Shown piece after piece: positions 24,997 to 33,257 of a stretch of 64,000 bases of DNA (positions are counted from its first letter, which is position 1; each line of letters opens with the position of its first letter). The position numbers and the translations under genes were made by a program. The stretch is from Proteus vulgaris (GTDB lineage: Bacteria; Pseudomonadota; Gammaproteobacteria; Enterobacterales; Enterobacteriaceae). The stretch lies in assembly GCF_023100685.1 (NCBI RefSeq), contig NZ_CP090064.1:1674001-1738000 (forward strand), written 5' to 3'. The notes under the pieces are model-generated. The model made no database searches, had not been told where the DNA came from, and saw only the letters and a program-made list of their open reading frames with translations.

Positions 24997-25229
24997 TGAA
25001 GGATATTTTATTTTCGATTATATTGACAATCATATTTATAATTGCATTGTTTATTTTGTGTATCCTAATGTTTCTTTCTATTGACGTATTTTTCTATTTT
25101 TACTCTAATATTCCAATGTCTATTGGGCTTAATGAAATTAAACGCTCATTAAGAATTAGTATTGGGGTGGGAATAATTATGGGAATAGGTTTTGGGATGC
25201 TATATATAAAAGAAAATAAACTAAAATAA
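24996..25229 (+). CDS. Small membrane immunity protein, third copy
   Basis: A 77-residue paralogue of 5549-5782: long N-terminal hydrophobic stretch (IILTIIFIIALFILCILMFL), then IGLNEIKRSLRIS, and GIIMGIGFGMLYIKENKLK. It starts within TAATG of the chimeric tip. Even the 35 bases after its stop match those after 5782, so the gene and flank were copied together. Confidence 0.65.
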   Translation: MKDILFSIILTIIFIIALFILCILMFLSIDVFFYFYSNIPMSIGLNEIKRSLRISIGVGIIMGIGFGMLYIKENKLK

Positions 25230-25292
25230 TTTTTTAGAATAAAATTTTAAACTTTGAACTATTTTAAATGTTTAACGTAAATTAATAATATT

Positions 25293-25814
25293 ATGAATAT
25301 AAAATTAATCGAGAATTTACACTCAGTTTATCCGGAATTATCTATCGATATTAGTTATATAAGAGGATATTCTGATGAAGAAATTTCCAGCATGGAACGC
25401 CTTTATGATATTCGAATTACAGGGCAATTCTATGAGTTTTTAAGGTGTATGGGGCGCTGCAGTGGTGGTCTTTTTGGTGATGATCCACTAGTATTTTATC
25501 AAGGTCAGGAAACCATAAGAGGTGATATTTTATTTCAAATTGGTGCAAGAGAAGAGCTGGCATCGATCCAATGCCATGATTTGTTAAAACAAAAACCATT
25601 TTTTATTTCAGTAGAAAGTTATACACAATATCTCTTTCTACTAACAGATTCAGATAATCCAGACCTTATATTTAATTATAATGAAAATGATGAATGTGTA
25701 GAGAACACGAATTGGGATCTGAATAGTTATTTACAGCATGTTATCAATGTTTATACTCGTCATTATCCGGTTGCTCCACCTTTTGATCGACACGGCGAAC
25801 TTATTTTGATTTAA
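25293..25814 (+). CDS. SUKH-like immunity protein, third copy
   Basis: A 173-residue paralogue of 6686-7207, more diverged (SVYPELSIDISYIRGYSDEE, CSGGLFGDDPLVFYQGQ, PPFDRHGELILI). As with the first copy it follows a small membrane immunity gene, so the order membrane immunity then SUKH-like occurs twice. Cognate toxin is not apparent. Confidence 0.6.
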   Translation: MNIKLIENLHSVYPELSIDISYIRGYSDEEISSMERLYDIRITGQFYEFLRCMGRCSGGLFGDDPLVFYQGQETIRGDILFQIGAREELASIQCHDLLKQKPFFISVESYTQYLFLLTDSDNPDLIFNYNENDECVENTNWDLNSYLQHVINVYTRHYPVAPPFDRHGELILI

Positions 25815-25837
25815 ATAAAAAACCTATCTTATGAACT

Positions 25838-25860
25838 GCTCCCAGTTTAAAGCTGGGAGC
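25838..25860 (+). terminator. Hairpin after third SUKH-like gene
   Basis: GCTCCCAG and CTGGGAGC form an 8-bp stem with a TTTAAAG loop, 23 bases after the stop codon. Confidence 0.55.
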
Positions 25861-25869
25861 ACACTTGAA

Positions 25870-26110
25870 TCATGAATTTTTTAAGTCACTTACAGCTTCA
25901 TTTAGAATTTCTAAAAAATCATTTAACTTAAATTTCATTGGATTTTTTCTGAAAGTATTTCGCATCAGAACAAAACTCTATTTCTATGTTATTAATTCCT
26001 TTGTCCTTATTCAATTGGCAATATATTTGTCTGTTATATGTAATTTCAGCTGTTATTTCTTCATATTTAGAATCACTGAAGAAAGTAATTTCAAAATGAT
26101 TATTTATATA
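25870..26110 (-). pseudogene. Immunity-like gene remnant on the opposite strand
   Basis: Minus-strand frame: NNHFEITFFSDSKYEEITAE, ITYNRQIYCQLNKDKGINNI, EIEFCSDAKYFQ, then after a frameshift MKFKLNDFLEILNEAVSDLK and NS with TGA at 25870. It resembles a common small protein family found next to polymorphic toxins (EIxFFxDxxYExLxAEIxYxGQ). No start codon remains at the 5' side. It is the only immunity-like gene facing the other way in the array. Confidence 0.5.
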
Positions 26111-26217
26111 TTATTCTTTCGGCCTTTTAGGATCTAAGAAACCAAAAGATAGTCATCTGAGTTATAGTGAATATCTCTACCATTTGGTAAGCCAGCGAGA
26201 ATCAAGTAGGAGATGGG

Positions 26218-26575
26218 ATGGCAATTGATATTACATGTTATACCAAGTTAGATGTTGAGTCATTACAACCTAAATTAGATGTAATTAAATTATGGTTATT
26301 TATTCGAGCAGTCATATCTTATGTATGCTGCTAATGAAGTGTTAGTACATGAACAATTGAATTTTATTGAGGATCGAGTCGAAAAATATAAAAAGGAAAC
26401 AGATCTACTAATAGCGGAAGAATTTGGGCTTGAAGAACCGAAGTCATATTTTATGATATCAGTGAATGATAAATTCTTCCCTGAATTGAACACTTCTGAA
26501 GTAGCAAATATGCTCAAAAATGAGTTAGGAGAGGAAAATATTATTGTGCTTTTAAATGGTGAAAATCCAATCTAA
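26218..26575 (+). pseudogene. Frameshifted immunity gene
   Basis: Starts MAIDITCYTKLDVESLQPKL and shifts frame near 26300, where LWLFIRA should read on into IFEQSYLMYAANEVLVHEQL. It then continues intact through FGLEEPKSYFMISVNDKFFP to VLLNGENPI and the stop at 26575. One base change would restore about 118 residues. Just upstream, bases 26141-26230 read DSHLSYSEYLYHLVSQRESS, probably the last codons of its lost toxin. Confidence 0.55.
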
Positions 26576-26579
26576 ATTT

Positions 26580-26708
26580 TGTGATAAATCCCAGTCGACT
26601 CTTGGAATGCCGCTCAAGATTGCGGAGCTTAATGCTCAGAAAGACCCCACTTGCGACAACTGCAGTGTTACTTGGCTAAAGGAAAGGAATAGTGAGTGTT
26701 TTAAATGA
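26580..26708 (+). pseudogene. Toxin tail remnant with CxxC
   Basis: Frame reads CDKSQSTLGMPLKIAELNAQ, KDPTCDNCSVTWLKERNSEC and FK, ending in TGA at 26708 and overlapping the next gene's start. The CDNC pair recalls zinc-binding ends of deaminase or nuclease toxins. No pretoxin or catalytic core is joined to it. Confidence 0.45.
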
Positions 26709-27294
26709 AAACTGGGAACCTGGTTTTGGTACTATTTATACTTGGTTTGCAATGGATAAAAATGGAAAGATAGCTGTAATGGTTAATAATTGTTGGGGCT
26801 GGTTACCTAACTCTCTTTTATCAATTAATAACTTTGAAAATTTATTAGATGAACTTAATGAATTTAAGTGGGAAGAATCAGAAAAATACACTACATATCC
26901 TGAAAATAAAAATGGAAAAACTATTCTTGATTTATACTCATCTCTTGTATATCGAAATTTCAAACATAGAGAAGATATTGAATATTGGGTAAATAGGCAT
27001 CTGAGTGGAGAACTTAATGAAATTAATATGCCATCTAGAAAAGGCTTTTTTATATATCACGGTATAGAAGGGAATGTGGAAGGGGAAGATTATCCTGTTG
27101 GTTTTACTGGAAAAACTAAAATGGGTGATTATTTTAGGTACTTAGTACCAACGATATACGCTTCAATCTATGACTTTCCTGAAGAATTACGTTATGGAAT
27201 AGCCGTTTCTGATACAGTAGATTTTACTCTCGATAGAGTATTGGATAACGAAAAAATTGATGAGTATTTCCCAAGGATGTATTGTAAAAATTAA
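26692..27294 (+). CDS. Putative immunity protein, 200 residues (unassigned family)
   Basis: GTG start overlapping the toxin tail by 17 bases, with GGAAAGGAAT as ribosome site. It has a Trp-rich beginning (NWEPGFGTIYTWFAMDKNGK, NNCWGWLPNSLL), a central charged helix and SRKGFFIYHGIEGN, and ends FPRMYCKN. Probably soluble. I do not know the family; position supports immunity against the CxxC toxin upstream. It is the largest immunity-type gene in the locus. Confidence 0.6.
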   Translation: MSVLNENWEPGFGTIYTWFAMDKNGKIAVMVNNCWGWLPNSLLSINNFENLLDELNEFKWEESEKYTTYPENKNGKTILDLYSSLVYRNFKHREDIEYWVNRHLSGELNEINMPSRKGFFIYHGIEGNVEGEDYPVGFTGKTKMGDYFRYLVPTIYASIYDFPEELRYGIAVSDTVDFTLDRVLDNEKIDEYFPRMYCKN

Positions 27295-27391
27295 TATCTT
27301 GATTTTTATAAGATATAAATGAAAATATTCTCTCTAGAGTAGAGTCTGTGTCGATAATAAATATTTAGATATAATACAATGAGGAATTGGT

Positions 27392-27739
27392 TTGAAAGCA
27401 ATATTAAAAGGACTATTTAATGATTTTTATGATGTAGATAGTTATTATCCTGATGATGAAGAGTGTTTTTCTTTGAATTTATTACTGCGTATAGGCACAG
27501 AAGATAGTAATGGTGCTGATAATTTTGATCTATTTGTTTGTTCTCCTAAATGGATTTTGAAGAATGTGTGGGAACCTCGGATATTTAGGCATACGCTTAT
27601 TACACGAGAATATAATATTAATGAAATAAAAAAAATTATTGAAAACTATATTTCCAAATGTGATGGCAACACATGGTTAGAAGTAGCAGAAAAACTTTCT
27701 CGTTATTTCTCATGGGAATATGAGGATTACTATTTTTAA
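27392..27739 (+). CDS. Imm8-like immunity protein, orphan
   Basis: A 115-residue protein starting with TTG behind GAGGAATTGG. The pattern MKAILKGL, then YYPDDEECFSLNLLLRIGTE, then FDLFVCSPKWIL and ending in SRYFSWEYEDY is the Imm8 pattern (VCSPxWL and a C-terminal WEFEDY). No toxin fragment precedes it (27295-27391 has none I can see), so it stands alone. Confidence 0.7.
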   Translation: MKAILKGLFNDFYDVDSYYPDDEECFSLNLLLRIGTEDSNGADNFDLFVCSPKWILKNVWEPRIFRHTLITREYNINEIKKIIENYISKCDGNTWLEVAEKLSRYFSWEYEDYYF

Positions 27740-28010
27740 TTGTATTAATTACATAACATCGCTTAGTTGATGATTTTATTTTATTTTAATAATTTTAAAT
27801 TATTAAAATATTTAGATATGAAATTCATAAGTACACGGTGAATATCATTTGAAAATAAAAATTCACCTCGTATCCGAAAATAAAAAAATATTTACAAGCT
27901 ATTTACCATCCAGTGTTATGTGGATAAAATAAGCAAAAAAATTTATAGTTACAACTTTTACGGGATATGACTTGAGAAAGTATTACTTAAAATAATTTCA
28001 GTAAATAAGT

Positions 28011-28460
28011 ATGAAATTAAAAAATGAAATAAGCAATACGGTATTATTAGTTATTAAGGAATACAAAGTGACAGTTGATTTTGTTTGGCTGAAAAGAATA
28101 GAGCAATATCTTTTAGATAATGGTGGTAGTGATTTATATTGCTTGTTGGAAGTGATGTATAGAGAGCAAAAAATGAATTTTCGGCAGTTTATTTATGATG
28201 CATCTAGAGGAATAGGCTGTTTTGTGTTTGAAGGGTTAGGATATGTATTAGATCAAGATATTGATGATCCAACAGAATTTAATGAAGTTACTTTTTTTCT
28301 TGGTGATTATGAAAGTCTAACGCTTTCTCCTGAGAAATTTATTGAATTAATGCAAGTTATATCAAATAGTTATATTGATAAATATCCAGATGATAAGGCC
28401 TCTGTAAAACAATCTCTGGCAAGACTTAAAGAACGCTATCAAAAACCTAGCCTAAGTTAA
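28011..28460 (+). CDS. CdiI-like RNase-toxin immunity protein, orphan
   Basis: A 149-residue paralogue of 22567-22947 sharing FNEVTFFLGDYESLTLSPEK, YPDDKASVKQSLARLKERYQ and a Gly-rich GLGYVLDQD turn. It has an extra N-terminal extension. The 270 bases upstream (27740-28010) are AT-rich with no toxin remnant visible. It is the last gene of the accessory array and abuts the core chromosome. Confidence 0.65.
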   Translation: MKLKNEISNTVLLVIKEYKVTVDFVWLKRIEQYLLDNGGSDLYCLLEVMYREQKMNFRQFIYDASRGIGCFVFEGLGYVLDQDIDDPTEFNEVTFFLGDYESLTLSPEKFIELMQVISNSYIDKYPDDKASVKQSLARLKERYQKPSLS

Positions 28461-28477
28461 ATAAATATTGGCTAGGC
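28446..28477 (+). terminator. Hairpin at the end of the array
   Basis: CCTAGCC and GGCTAGG form a stem around an AT-rich loop that includes the stop codon region, followed by CTTTATTATTT. It could terminate both the immunity gene and, in reverse, the decarboxylase gene that ends at 28503. Confidence 0.6.
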
Positions 28478-28502
28478 TTTATTATTTAAATCATACTATA
28501 AC

Positions 28503-30152
28503 TTAAAAAGAATAAAGTGAACTTTTAGACTCTTTTAACTTTTGTGCTAATTCAGAAGCTTCATATCGCTCTGTTACTATTTCGATGTAAGAGGCATTTT
28601 CTGTTGATTCGGCTACTTCAAGCGCTTTATTCAACTCATCTATCGTTGTGACTTTCTCACAATGCCAATCTCTTGCACCAAAAGCTTTAGGTAATTGATG
28701 ATAATTCCATTGAGCAAGATCGTTATAATAAGCTTCAGGATAATCACATAATAATCGTTCAATTAAATAACCATCGTTATTTAAAACAAGAATAATCGGT
28801 TTTAACCCAAAACGAACAAATTGACTTATTTCTTGTACGGTTAATTGATGTGAGCCTTCACCTGTAATTAAAATAACTCGTTTGTTAGGCGCGGCAAGTG
28901 CAGCACCAAATGATGCGGGTGTTGCCCAACCAATAGAACCCCATAATGTTTGGTTATGGAACTGAGCACCTTCTGGCAACAGTGCAAAGCCTAATCCCAT
29001 CGATGATGTACCTGTTTCAGCAATAATAATATCGTTAGGTTTAAAGAATTTCTCTAATCGGGGGTAGAGGTATTGAGCCGTAATTTCACCGTTATCAGAT
29101 AAAATAGCGTCTTCTAATCCCTTAGCTTTTATCTGATGATACCTTTTATTTGGTAGTCGTTTGGTTAGTTCAGAGAGAATATCTTCCATATAAACAGAAG
29201 AATAGATAACCGAATCAATTTCAACATATTCTGGCATGATGCTGATAAATTGTTCTGGTTTAATATTAGCTGTGAAACTTCCTGTATTAAAGTCGGTCAT
29301 CATTGCTCCGACCCCTAATACATATTCACTATTTTCGACAAACTCTCTGACATCAGGCGTCATTAATTGTCCATCATACATCCCAACATATTGAGTATTA
29401 GATTCACTTAATATGCTTTTATCCATAAACATAGTGGCATAAGGTAAACCTGTTTTATCAATAAAAGCTTGGACATTATCTGATAACCCTAAACGCGCGG
29501 ATAAAATACCGGGTAATACGCAGATATTATTGCTTTGTGTAAGCTTATCAATAATCAGTGATACCACTTTTTCTAGTATTTCTTTATCACTTATTTGTTT
29601 TTTTGGTGTGGTAACAGATGCGTTTTCTATCACTGGCATCACAGCATAATCAGATGGTAAACCAATATAAACAGGACGACGCTCTTTTAATGCTGTCGCA
29701 ATTAAACGCTCCATTTCAGCAATACAATTTTCAGGCGTTAATATTGCATGAGCACAAGCAAGACGTTGGGCTAATTGATAGAAAATATCAAAATCACCAT
29801 TACCTAAGGTATGATGAACGAGACGTTTGCTTTTTTGTACACCACTTGCTGGCATACCAACTAAATGAAAAATCGGTAGGTTTTCTGCATAAGAGCCTGC
29901 AATAGCATTAATCGCACTTAATTCGCCAACACCAAATGTTGTCGATAACGCTGCCATACCTTTAATTCGAGCATAACCATCAGCAGCGTAAGCTGCATTT
30001 AATTCGTTGCAATTACCAATCCAACGCAGATGATTGCTATTACAAATCGTGTCTTCTATAGGAAAAGCGTAATCGCCAGCAACACCAAAAACATCACTTA
30101 TACCTAAGTCATATAATCGGTTTAGCATATATTCAACAACAGTCTTGTTCAT
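28503..30152 (-). CDS. ipdC: Thiamine-diphosphate 2-oxoacid decarboxylase (indolepyruvate/phenylpyruvate decarboxylase type)
   Basis: A 549-residue cytoplasmic enzyme that would remove CO2 from an aromatic or branched 2-oxoacid to give an aldehyde. Features in order: the cofactor-activating Glu in NCNELNAAYAADGYAR (about residue 50), the HH pair in KRLVHHTLGNGDF, and the diphosphate-binding GEGSHQLTVQEI with NNDGYLIER. Length matches the indolepyruvate/pyruvate decarboxylase family. GGAGATAAT lies upstream of the ATG. It is divergent from a LysR gene across a 148-base gap, so that regulator probably controls it. Proteus deaminates amino acids strongly to 2-oxoacids, so the substrate could be phenylpyruvate or indolepyruvate; exact specificity cannot be read from sequence. 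Confidence 0.85.
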   Translation of the reverse strand: MNKTVVEYMLNRLYDLGISDVFGVAGDYAFPIEDTICNSNHLRWIGNCNELNAAYAADGYARIKGMAALSTTFGVGELSAINAIAGSYAENLPIFHLVGMPASGVQKSKRLVHHTLGNGDFDIFYQLAQRLACAHAILTPENCIAEMERLIATALKERRPVYIGLPSDYAVMPVIENASVTTPKKQISDKEILEKVVSLIIDKLTQSNNICVLPGILSARLGLSDNVQAFIDKTGLPYATMFMDKSILSESNTQYVGMYDGQLMTPDVREFVENSEYVLGVGAMMTDFNTGSFTANIKPEQFISIMPEYVEIDSVIYSSVYMEDILSELTKRLPNKRYHQIKAKGLEDAILSDNGEITAQYLYPRLEKFFKPNDIIIAETGTSSMGLGFALLPEGAQFHNQTLWGSIGWATPASFGAALAAPNKRVILITGEGSHQLTVQEISQFVRFGLKPIILVLNNDGYLIERLLCDYPEAYYNDLAQWNYHQLPKAFGARDWHCEKVTTIDELNKALEVAESTENASYIEIVTERYEASELAQKLKESKSSLYSF

Positions 30153-30300
30153 ATTATCTCCAGAATATCCGAATAATAATCTGTAAAAATGGAATTATTC
30201 ATTTATATTATGCTTAATGTTTTACCGCGGATATAAATCAATATGAAATGGTTTATTATTATTGATGGTATAACTAAATGTAATAAGGTAAATGTTACTA

Positions 30301-31188
30301 ATGGATATTCGTACATTACGTTATTTTGTTGAAGTCATTCAATTAAATGGCTTTAGCCGAGCTGCTGATGCTCTATTTATTACTCAGCCTGCAATTAGTC
30401 GTAGCATTAAAAAATTAGAAAATGAATTAGGTGTTATTTTATTAGTAAGAGAAGTCGATGGCGTAAGGTTAACGGATGATGGTGCGATACTTTTTGAACA
30501 TGCAAAAAAAATACTCGCACAATTTAATAGTATGAATAAAGCTATACAGGATAAGTCAGGACCATTGACAGGGACATTAAATGTGGGATTACCTCCGGTA
30601 ATAGCTTCGACGTATTTTGCCGATATTATTATGGCATTTAGTTCTCTACACCCTCAGGTTGAACTAAAAATATTTGAATTAGGAACTAAACAAATGGCAG
30701 AAGCGATGATAGAGGGAAAAGTAGAAACAGCGGCCGTAGTATTACCTTTTAATAATGACATATTTGAATTAACACCTTTTTCAGAAGAAAGCTTGATGCT
30801 ATTAGTATCTCCATCACATCCTTTAGCCATCAAAAAAGAAGTACATTTTAAAGAGTTGATTAATGAACCATTTATTTTTTTCTCTGAAGATTTTCGCATT
30901 AATGATTTAGTTTATAGTGCCTGCGGTATTTATAATACAAAGCCTATTGTTGCGGGACGTAGTAATCATTTAGATTTAATTATAGCGATGGTAAAAGCGG
31001 GTGTAGGTGTAACGCTACTGCCTGGGAGTATGTGTAATAAAAATCCCATTGATGATTTAGTGGTACTTCCTGTTGTTGAACCTACATTGTCATATCAATT
31101 GGCATTAGCGAATAATAAAAATAGTTATAAAAGTCGAAGTTGCCGAGCATGGGATCGGCTAGCAAGAGAAAAGCTAATAATAGAATAA
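30301..31188 (+). CDS. LysR-family transcriptional regulator
   Basis: A 295-residue protein beginning MDIRTLRYFVEVIQLNGFSR; the Met at 30301 is chosen over 30292 because LysR proteins start with this motif. Residues 1-60 are the winged helix-turn-helix (AADALFITQPAISRSIKKLE), and the rest is the periplasmic-binding-like effector domain (PPVIASTYFADIIMAFSSLH, GVGVTLLPGSM). Divergent to the 2-oxoacid decarboxylase gene, the usual arrangement for a LysR activator and its target. Effector unknown; a 2-oxoacid or aromatic acid is a reasonable guess. Confidence 0.85.
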   Translation: MDIRTLRYFVEVIQLNGFSRAADALFITQPAISRSIKKLENELGVILLVREVDGVRLTDDGAILFEHAKKILAQFNSMNKAIQDKSGPLTGTLNVGLPPVIASTYFADIIMAFSSLHPQVELKIFELGTKQMAEAMIEGKVETAAVVLPFNNDIFELTPFSEESLMLLVSPSHPLAIKKEVHFKELINEPFIFFSEDFRINDLVYSACGIYNTKPIVAGRSNHLDLIIAMVKAGVGVTLLPGSMCNKNPIDDLVVLPVVEPTLSYQLALANNKNSYKSRSCRAWDRLAREKLIIE

Positions 31189-31420
31189 AATAGTAAATTG
31201 AGGCTTATCTATATTCTATTTAAGAAATAAATGTCAAAAATATTTTTAAATAACAAAAATGGCTGAATATAAAATATATTATTTTTTTTGGAAATGTGGA
31301 TAGCAGTATAAAAGCAGTTATATAAATGATAAGTTTATATTTTGCACGTAGCCTTATGAGTAATAATAAAAGCGAGCAAAATACAAATTAATCAGACAAG
31401 ACAGGAATAGGATAGGGAAA

Positions 31421-33190
31421 ATGAATGAGAGTAATAGCTCTGTAAATCAACATTTTATTCGTAAACTTGAAAGTATTGTTGGTAAAAAACAGGTATTAAC
31501 ACAAGCACATAAAACAGAACGTTATCGTAAAGGCTTTCGTTCAGGACAAGGTAAGGCATTAGCAGTTGTATTTCCTGCCAATTTATTAGAACAATGGCGT
31601 GTTTTTAAAACCTGTGTTGAAGCTGATAAAATCATTATTATGCAAGCGGCGAATACGGGATTAACCGAAGGTTCGACACCTAATGGTGATGATTATGATA
31701 GAGATATCGTAATTATTAGTACATTACGTCAAGATAAAATACAGGTTCTCTCAGAGCATAATCAAGTTATTGCCTTTCCTGGTAGTACGCTGTGGCATTT
31801 AGAAAAAGTATTAAAGCCATTAGGGCGTGAACCTCATTCTGTTATTGGCTCGTCTTGTATTGGCGCTTCTGTTATTGGTGGGATCTGTAATAACTCCGGC
31901 GGGGCTTTAGTTCGTCGAGGTCCTGCTTATACAGAATTATCGCTGTATGCTCGTGTCAATGAAAAGGGCGAAGCTGAATTAGTTAACCACTTAGGAATTG
32001 ATTTAGGCGAAACCCCAGAAGAGATTTTAACGAATTTAGATAATCGTCATTACCACGAGAAACAAATACAAGCGACAGAAAAATTAGCATCCGATCATGA
32101 ATATCATGAACGTGTGCGTGATGTAGATGCCAATACGCCTTCTCGGTTTAACAATGATGAACGTCGTTTATATGAGGCCGCGGGGAGTGCGGGTAAATTA
32201 TCTGTATTTGCTGTGCGATTAGATACTTTCCCAGCGGATCATCGTACTCAAGTCTTTTATATTGGCACTAATAATCCTGATGAGCTTGAAGATATTCGTC
32301 GCCATATTTTAAGTCATTTTAAAAAGCTTCCTGTTGCAGGAGAATATATGCATAGAAGCTACTATAAAATGGCTGAAGTGTATGGAAAAGATACATTTTT
32401 AGTGATTGATAAATTGGGCACAGATAAAATGCCAACTTTATTTGCTGTGAAAGGGCGAGTAGATGCGGTATTAAATAAAGTTCCTTTTTTACCTAAAAAC
32501 ATGGTTGATAGAACTATGCAGTTTATGAGCAAATTATGGCCAGCTCATTTACCTGAACGTATGACAGACTTCCGCGATAAATATGAACATCATTTAATGC
32601 TAAGAATGGCTGATGAGGGCATTGAAGAAGCATCAACCTATTTAAAAGAATACTTTAAACAAGCTTCAGGTGATTATTTCGAATGTACTGAAGAGGAAGG
32701 TAATAAAGCATTCTTGCACCGTTTTGCCGCCGCTGGTGCTGCTGTTCGTTATCATGCTGTGCATGTGAATGACGTTGAAGATGTATTGCCATTAGATATT
32801 GCATTGCGTCGTAATGACAAAGATTGGTTTGAAAAATTACCGCCAGAAATAGAGAGTAAATTACTTTATAAACTCTATTGTGGTCATTTTATGTGTCACG
32901 TTATGCATCAGGACTACATTATTAAAAAAGGTGTTGATGCGAAGGCGCTAAAAGCAGAAATGTTAGCGTTATTAGATAACCGTGGGGCGGAATATCCTGC
33001 AGAGCATAATGTAGGCCATATGTATTATGCCAAGCCTCAATTAAAAGCGTTCTATAAACATAATGATCCAACCAACAGTATGAACCCAGGTATAGGTAAA
33101 ACCTCGAAATTAAAATACTGGGGAGAAGAGTGTGGATGTGGGCAGGTTCACGCTGAGATCAAAACTGAAAGTATTGAAACTAAAAAATAA
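31421..33190 (+). CDS. dld: D-lactate dehydrogenase, quinone-dependent (FAD)
   Basis: A 589-residue peripheral membrane flavoenzyme oxidising D-lactate to pyruvate and passing electrons to quinone. The FAD-binding domain shows MQAANTGLTEGSTPNGDDYD and SSCIGASVIGGICNNSGGAL. The C-terminal half holds the membrane-binding Lys/Arg-rich region and ends with the Dld-type HNVGHMYYAKPQLKAFYKHN and DPTNSMNPGIGKTS. Length agrees with E. coli Dld (571) apart from a slightly longer C-terminus containing CGCG. Single gene; AGGAATAGG upstream may serve as ribosome site. Confidence 0.95.
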   Translation: MNESNSSVNQHFIRKLESIVGKKQVLTQAHKTERYRKGFRSGQGKALAVVFPANLLEQWRVFKTCVEADKIIIMQAANTGLTEGSTPNGDDYDRDIVIISTLRQDKIQVLSEHNQVIAFPGSTLWHLEKVLKPLGREPHSVIGSSCIGASVIGGICNNSGGALVRRGPAYTELSLYARVNEKGEAELVNHLGIDLGETPEEILTNLDNRHYHEKQIQATEKLASDHEYHERVRDVDANTPSRFNNDERRLYEAAGSAGKLSVFAVRLDTFPADHRTQVFYIGTNNPDELEDIRRHILSHFKKLPVAGEYMHRSYYKMAEVYGKDTFLVIDKLGTDKMPTLFAVKGRVDAVLNKVPFLPKNMVDRTMQFMSKLWPAHLPERMTDFRDKYEHHLMLRMADEGIEEASTYLKEYFKQASGDYFECTEEEGNKAFLHRFAAAGAAVRYHAVHVNDVEDVLPLDIALRRNDKDWFEKLPPEIESKLLYKLYCGHFMCHVMHQDYIIKKGVDAKALKAEMLALLDNRGAEYPAEHNVGHMYYAKPQLKAFYKHNDPTNSMNPGIGKTSKLKYWGEECGCGQVHAEIKTESIETKK

Positions 33191-33222
33191 TCACTTTATA
33201 TCGTGTTTATTAAGTTAAAAAG

Positions 33223-33247
33223 AAAGGCAGGATAAAACCTGCCTTTT
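33223..33247. terminator. Bidirectional terminator between dld and sbcB
   Basis: AAAGGCAG and CTGCCTTT stem with loop GATAAAAC, T-run on both strands, located between the two convergent genes. Confidence 0.8.
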
Positions 33248-33257
33248 GTCTTATTGT

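Noticed and set aside
25865..26137. 90-residue plus-strand frame rich in hydrophobic residues
   Set aside because: It is the complement of a better-supported minus-strand immunity-like remnant, and its composition is what AT-rich antisense reading gives.
5825..28460. Prophage or integrative element as the source of the array
   Set aside because: No integrase, tRNA attachment site or phage structural gene is visible; only one transposase scrap is present.
30153..30300. Specific LysR operator in the divergent gap
   Set aside because: Several T-N11-A matches occur by chance in such AT-rich DNA; none stands out enough to annotate.
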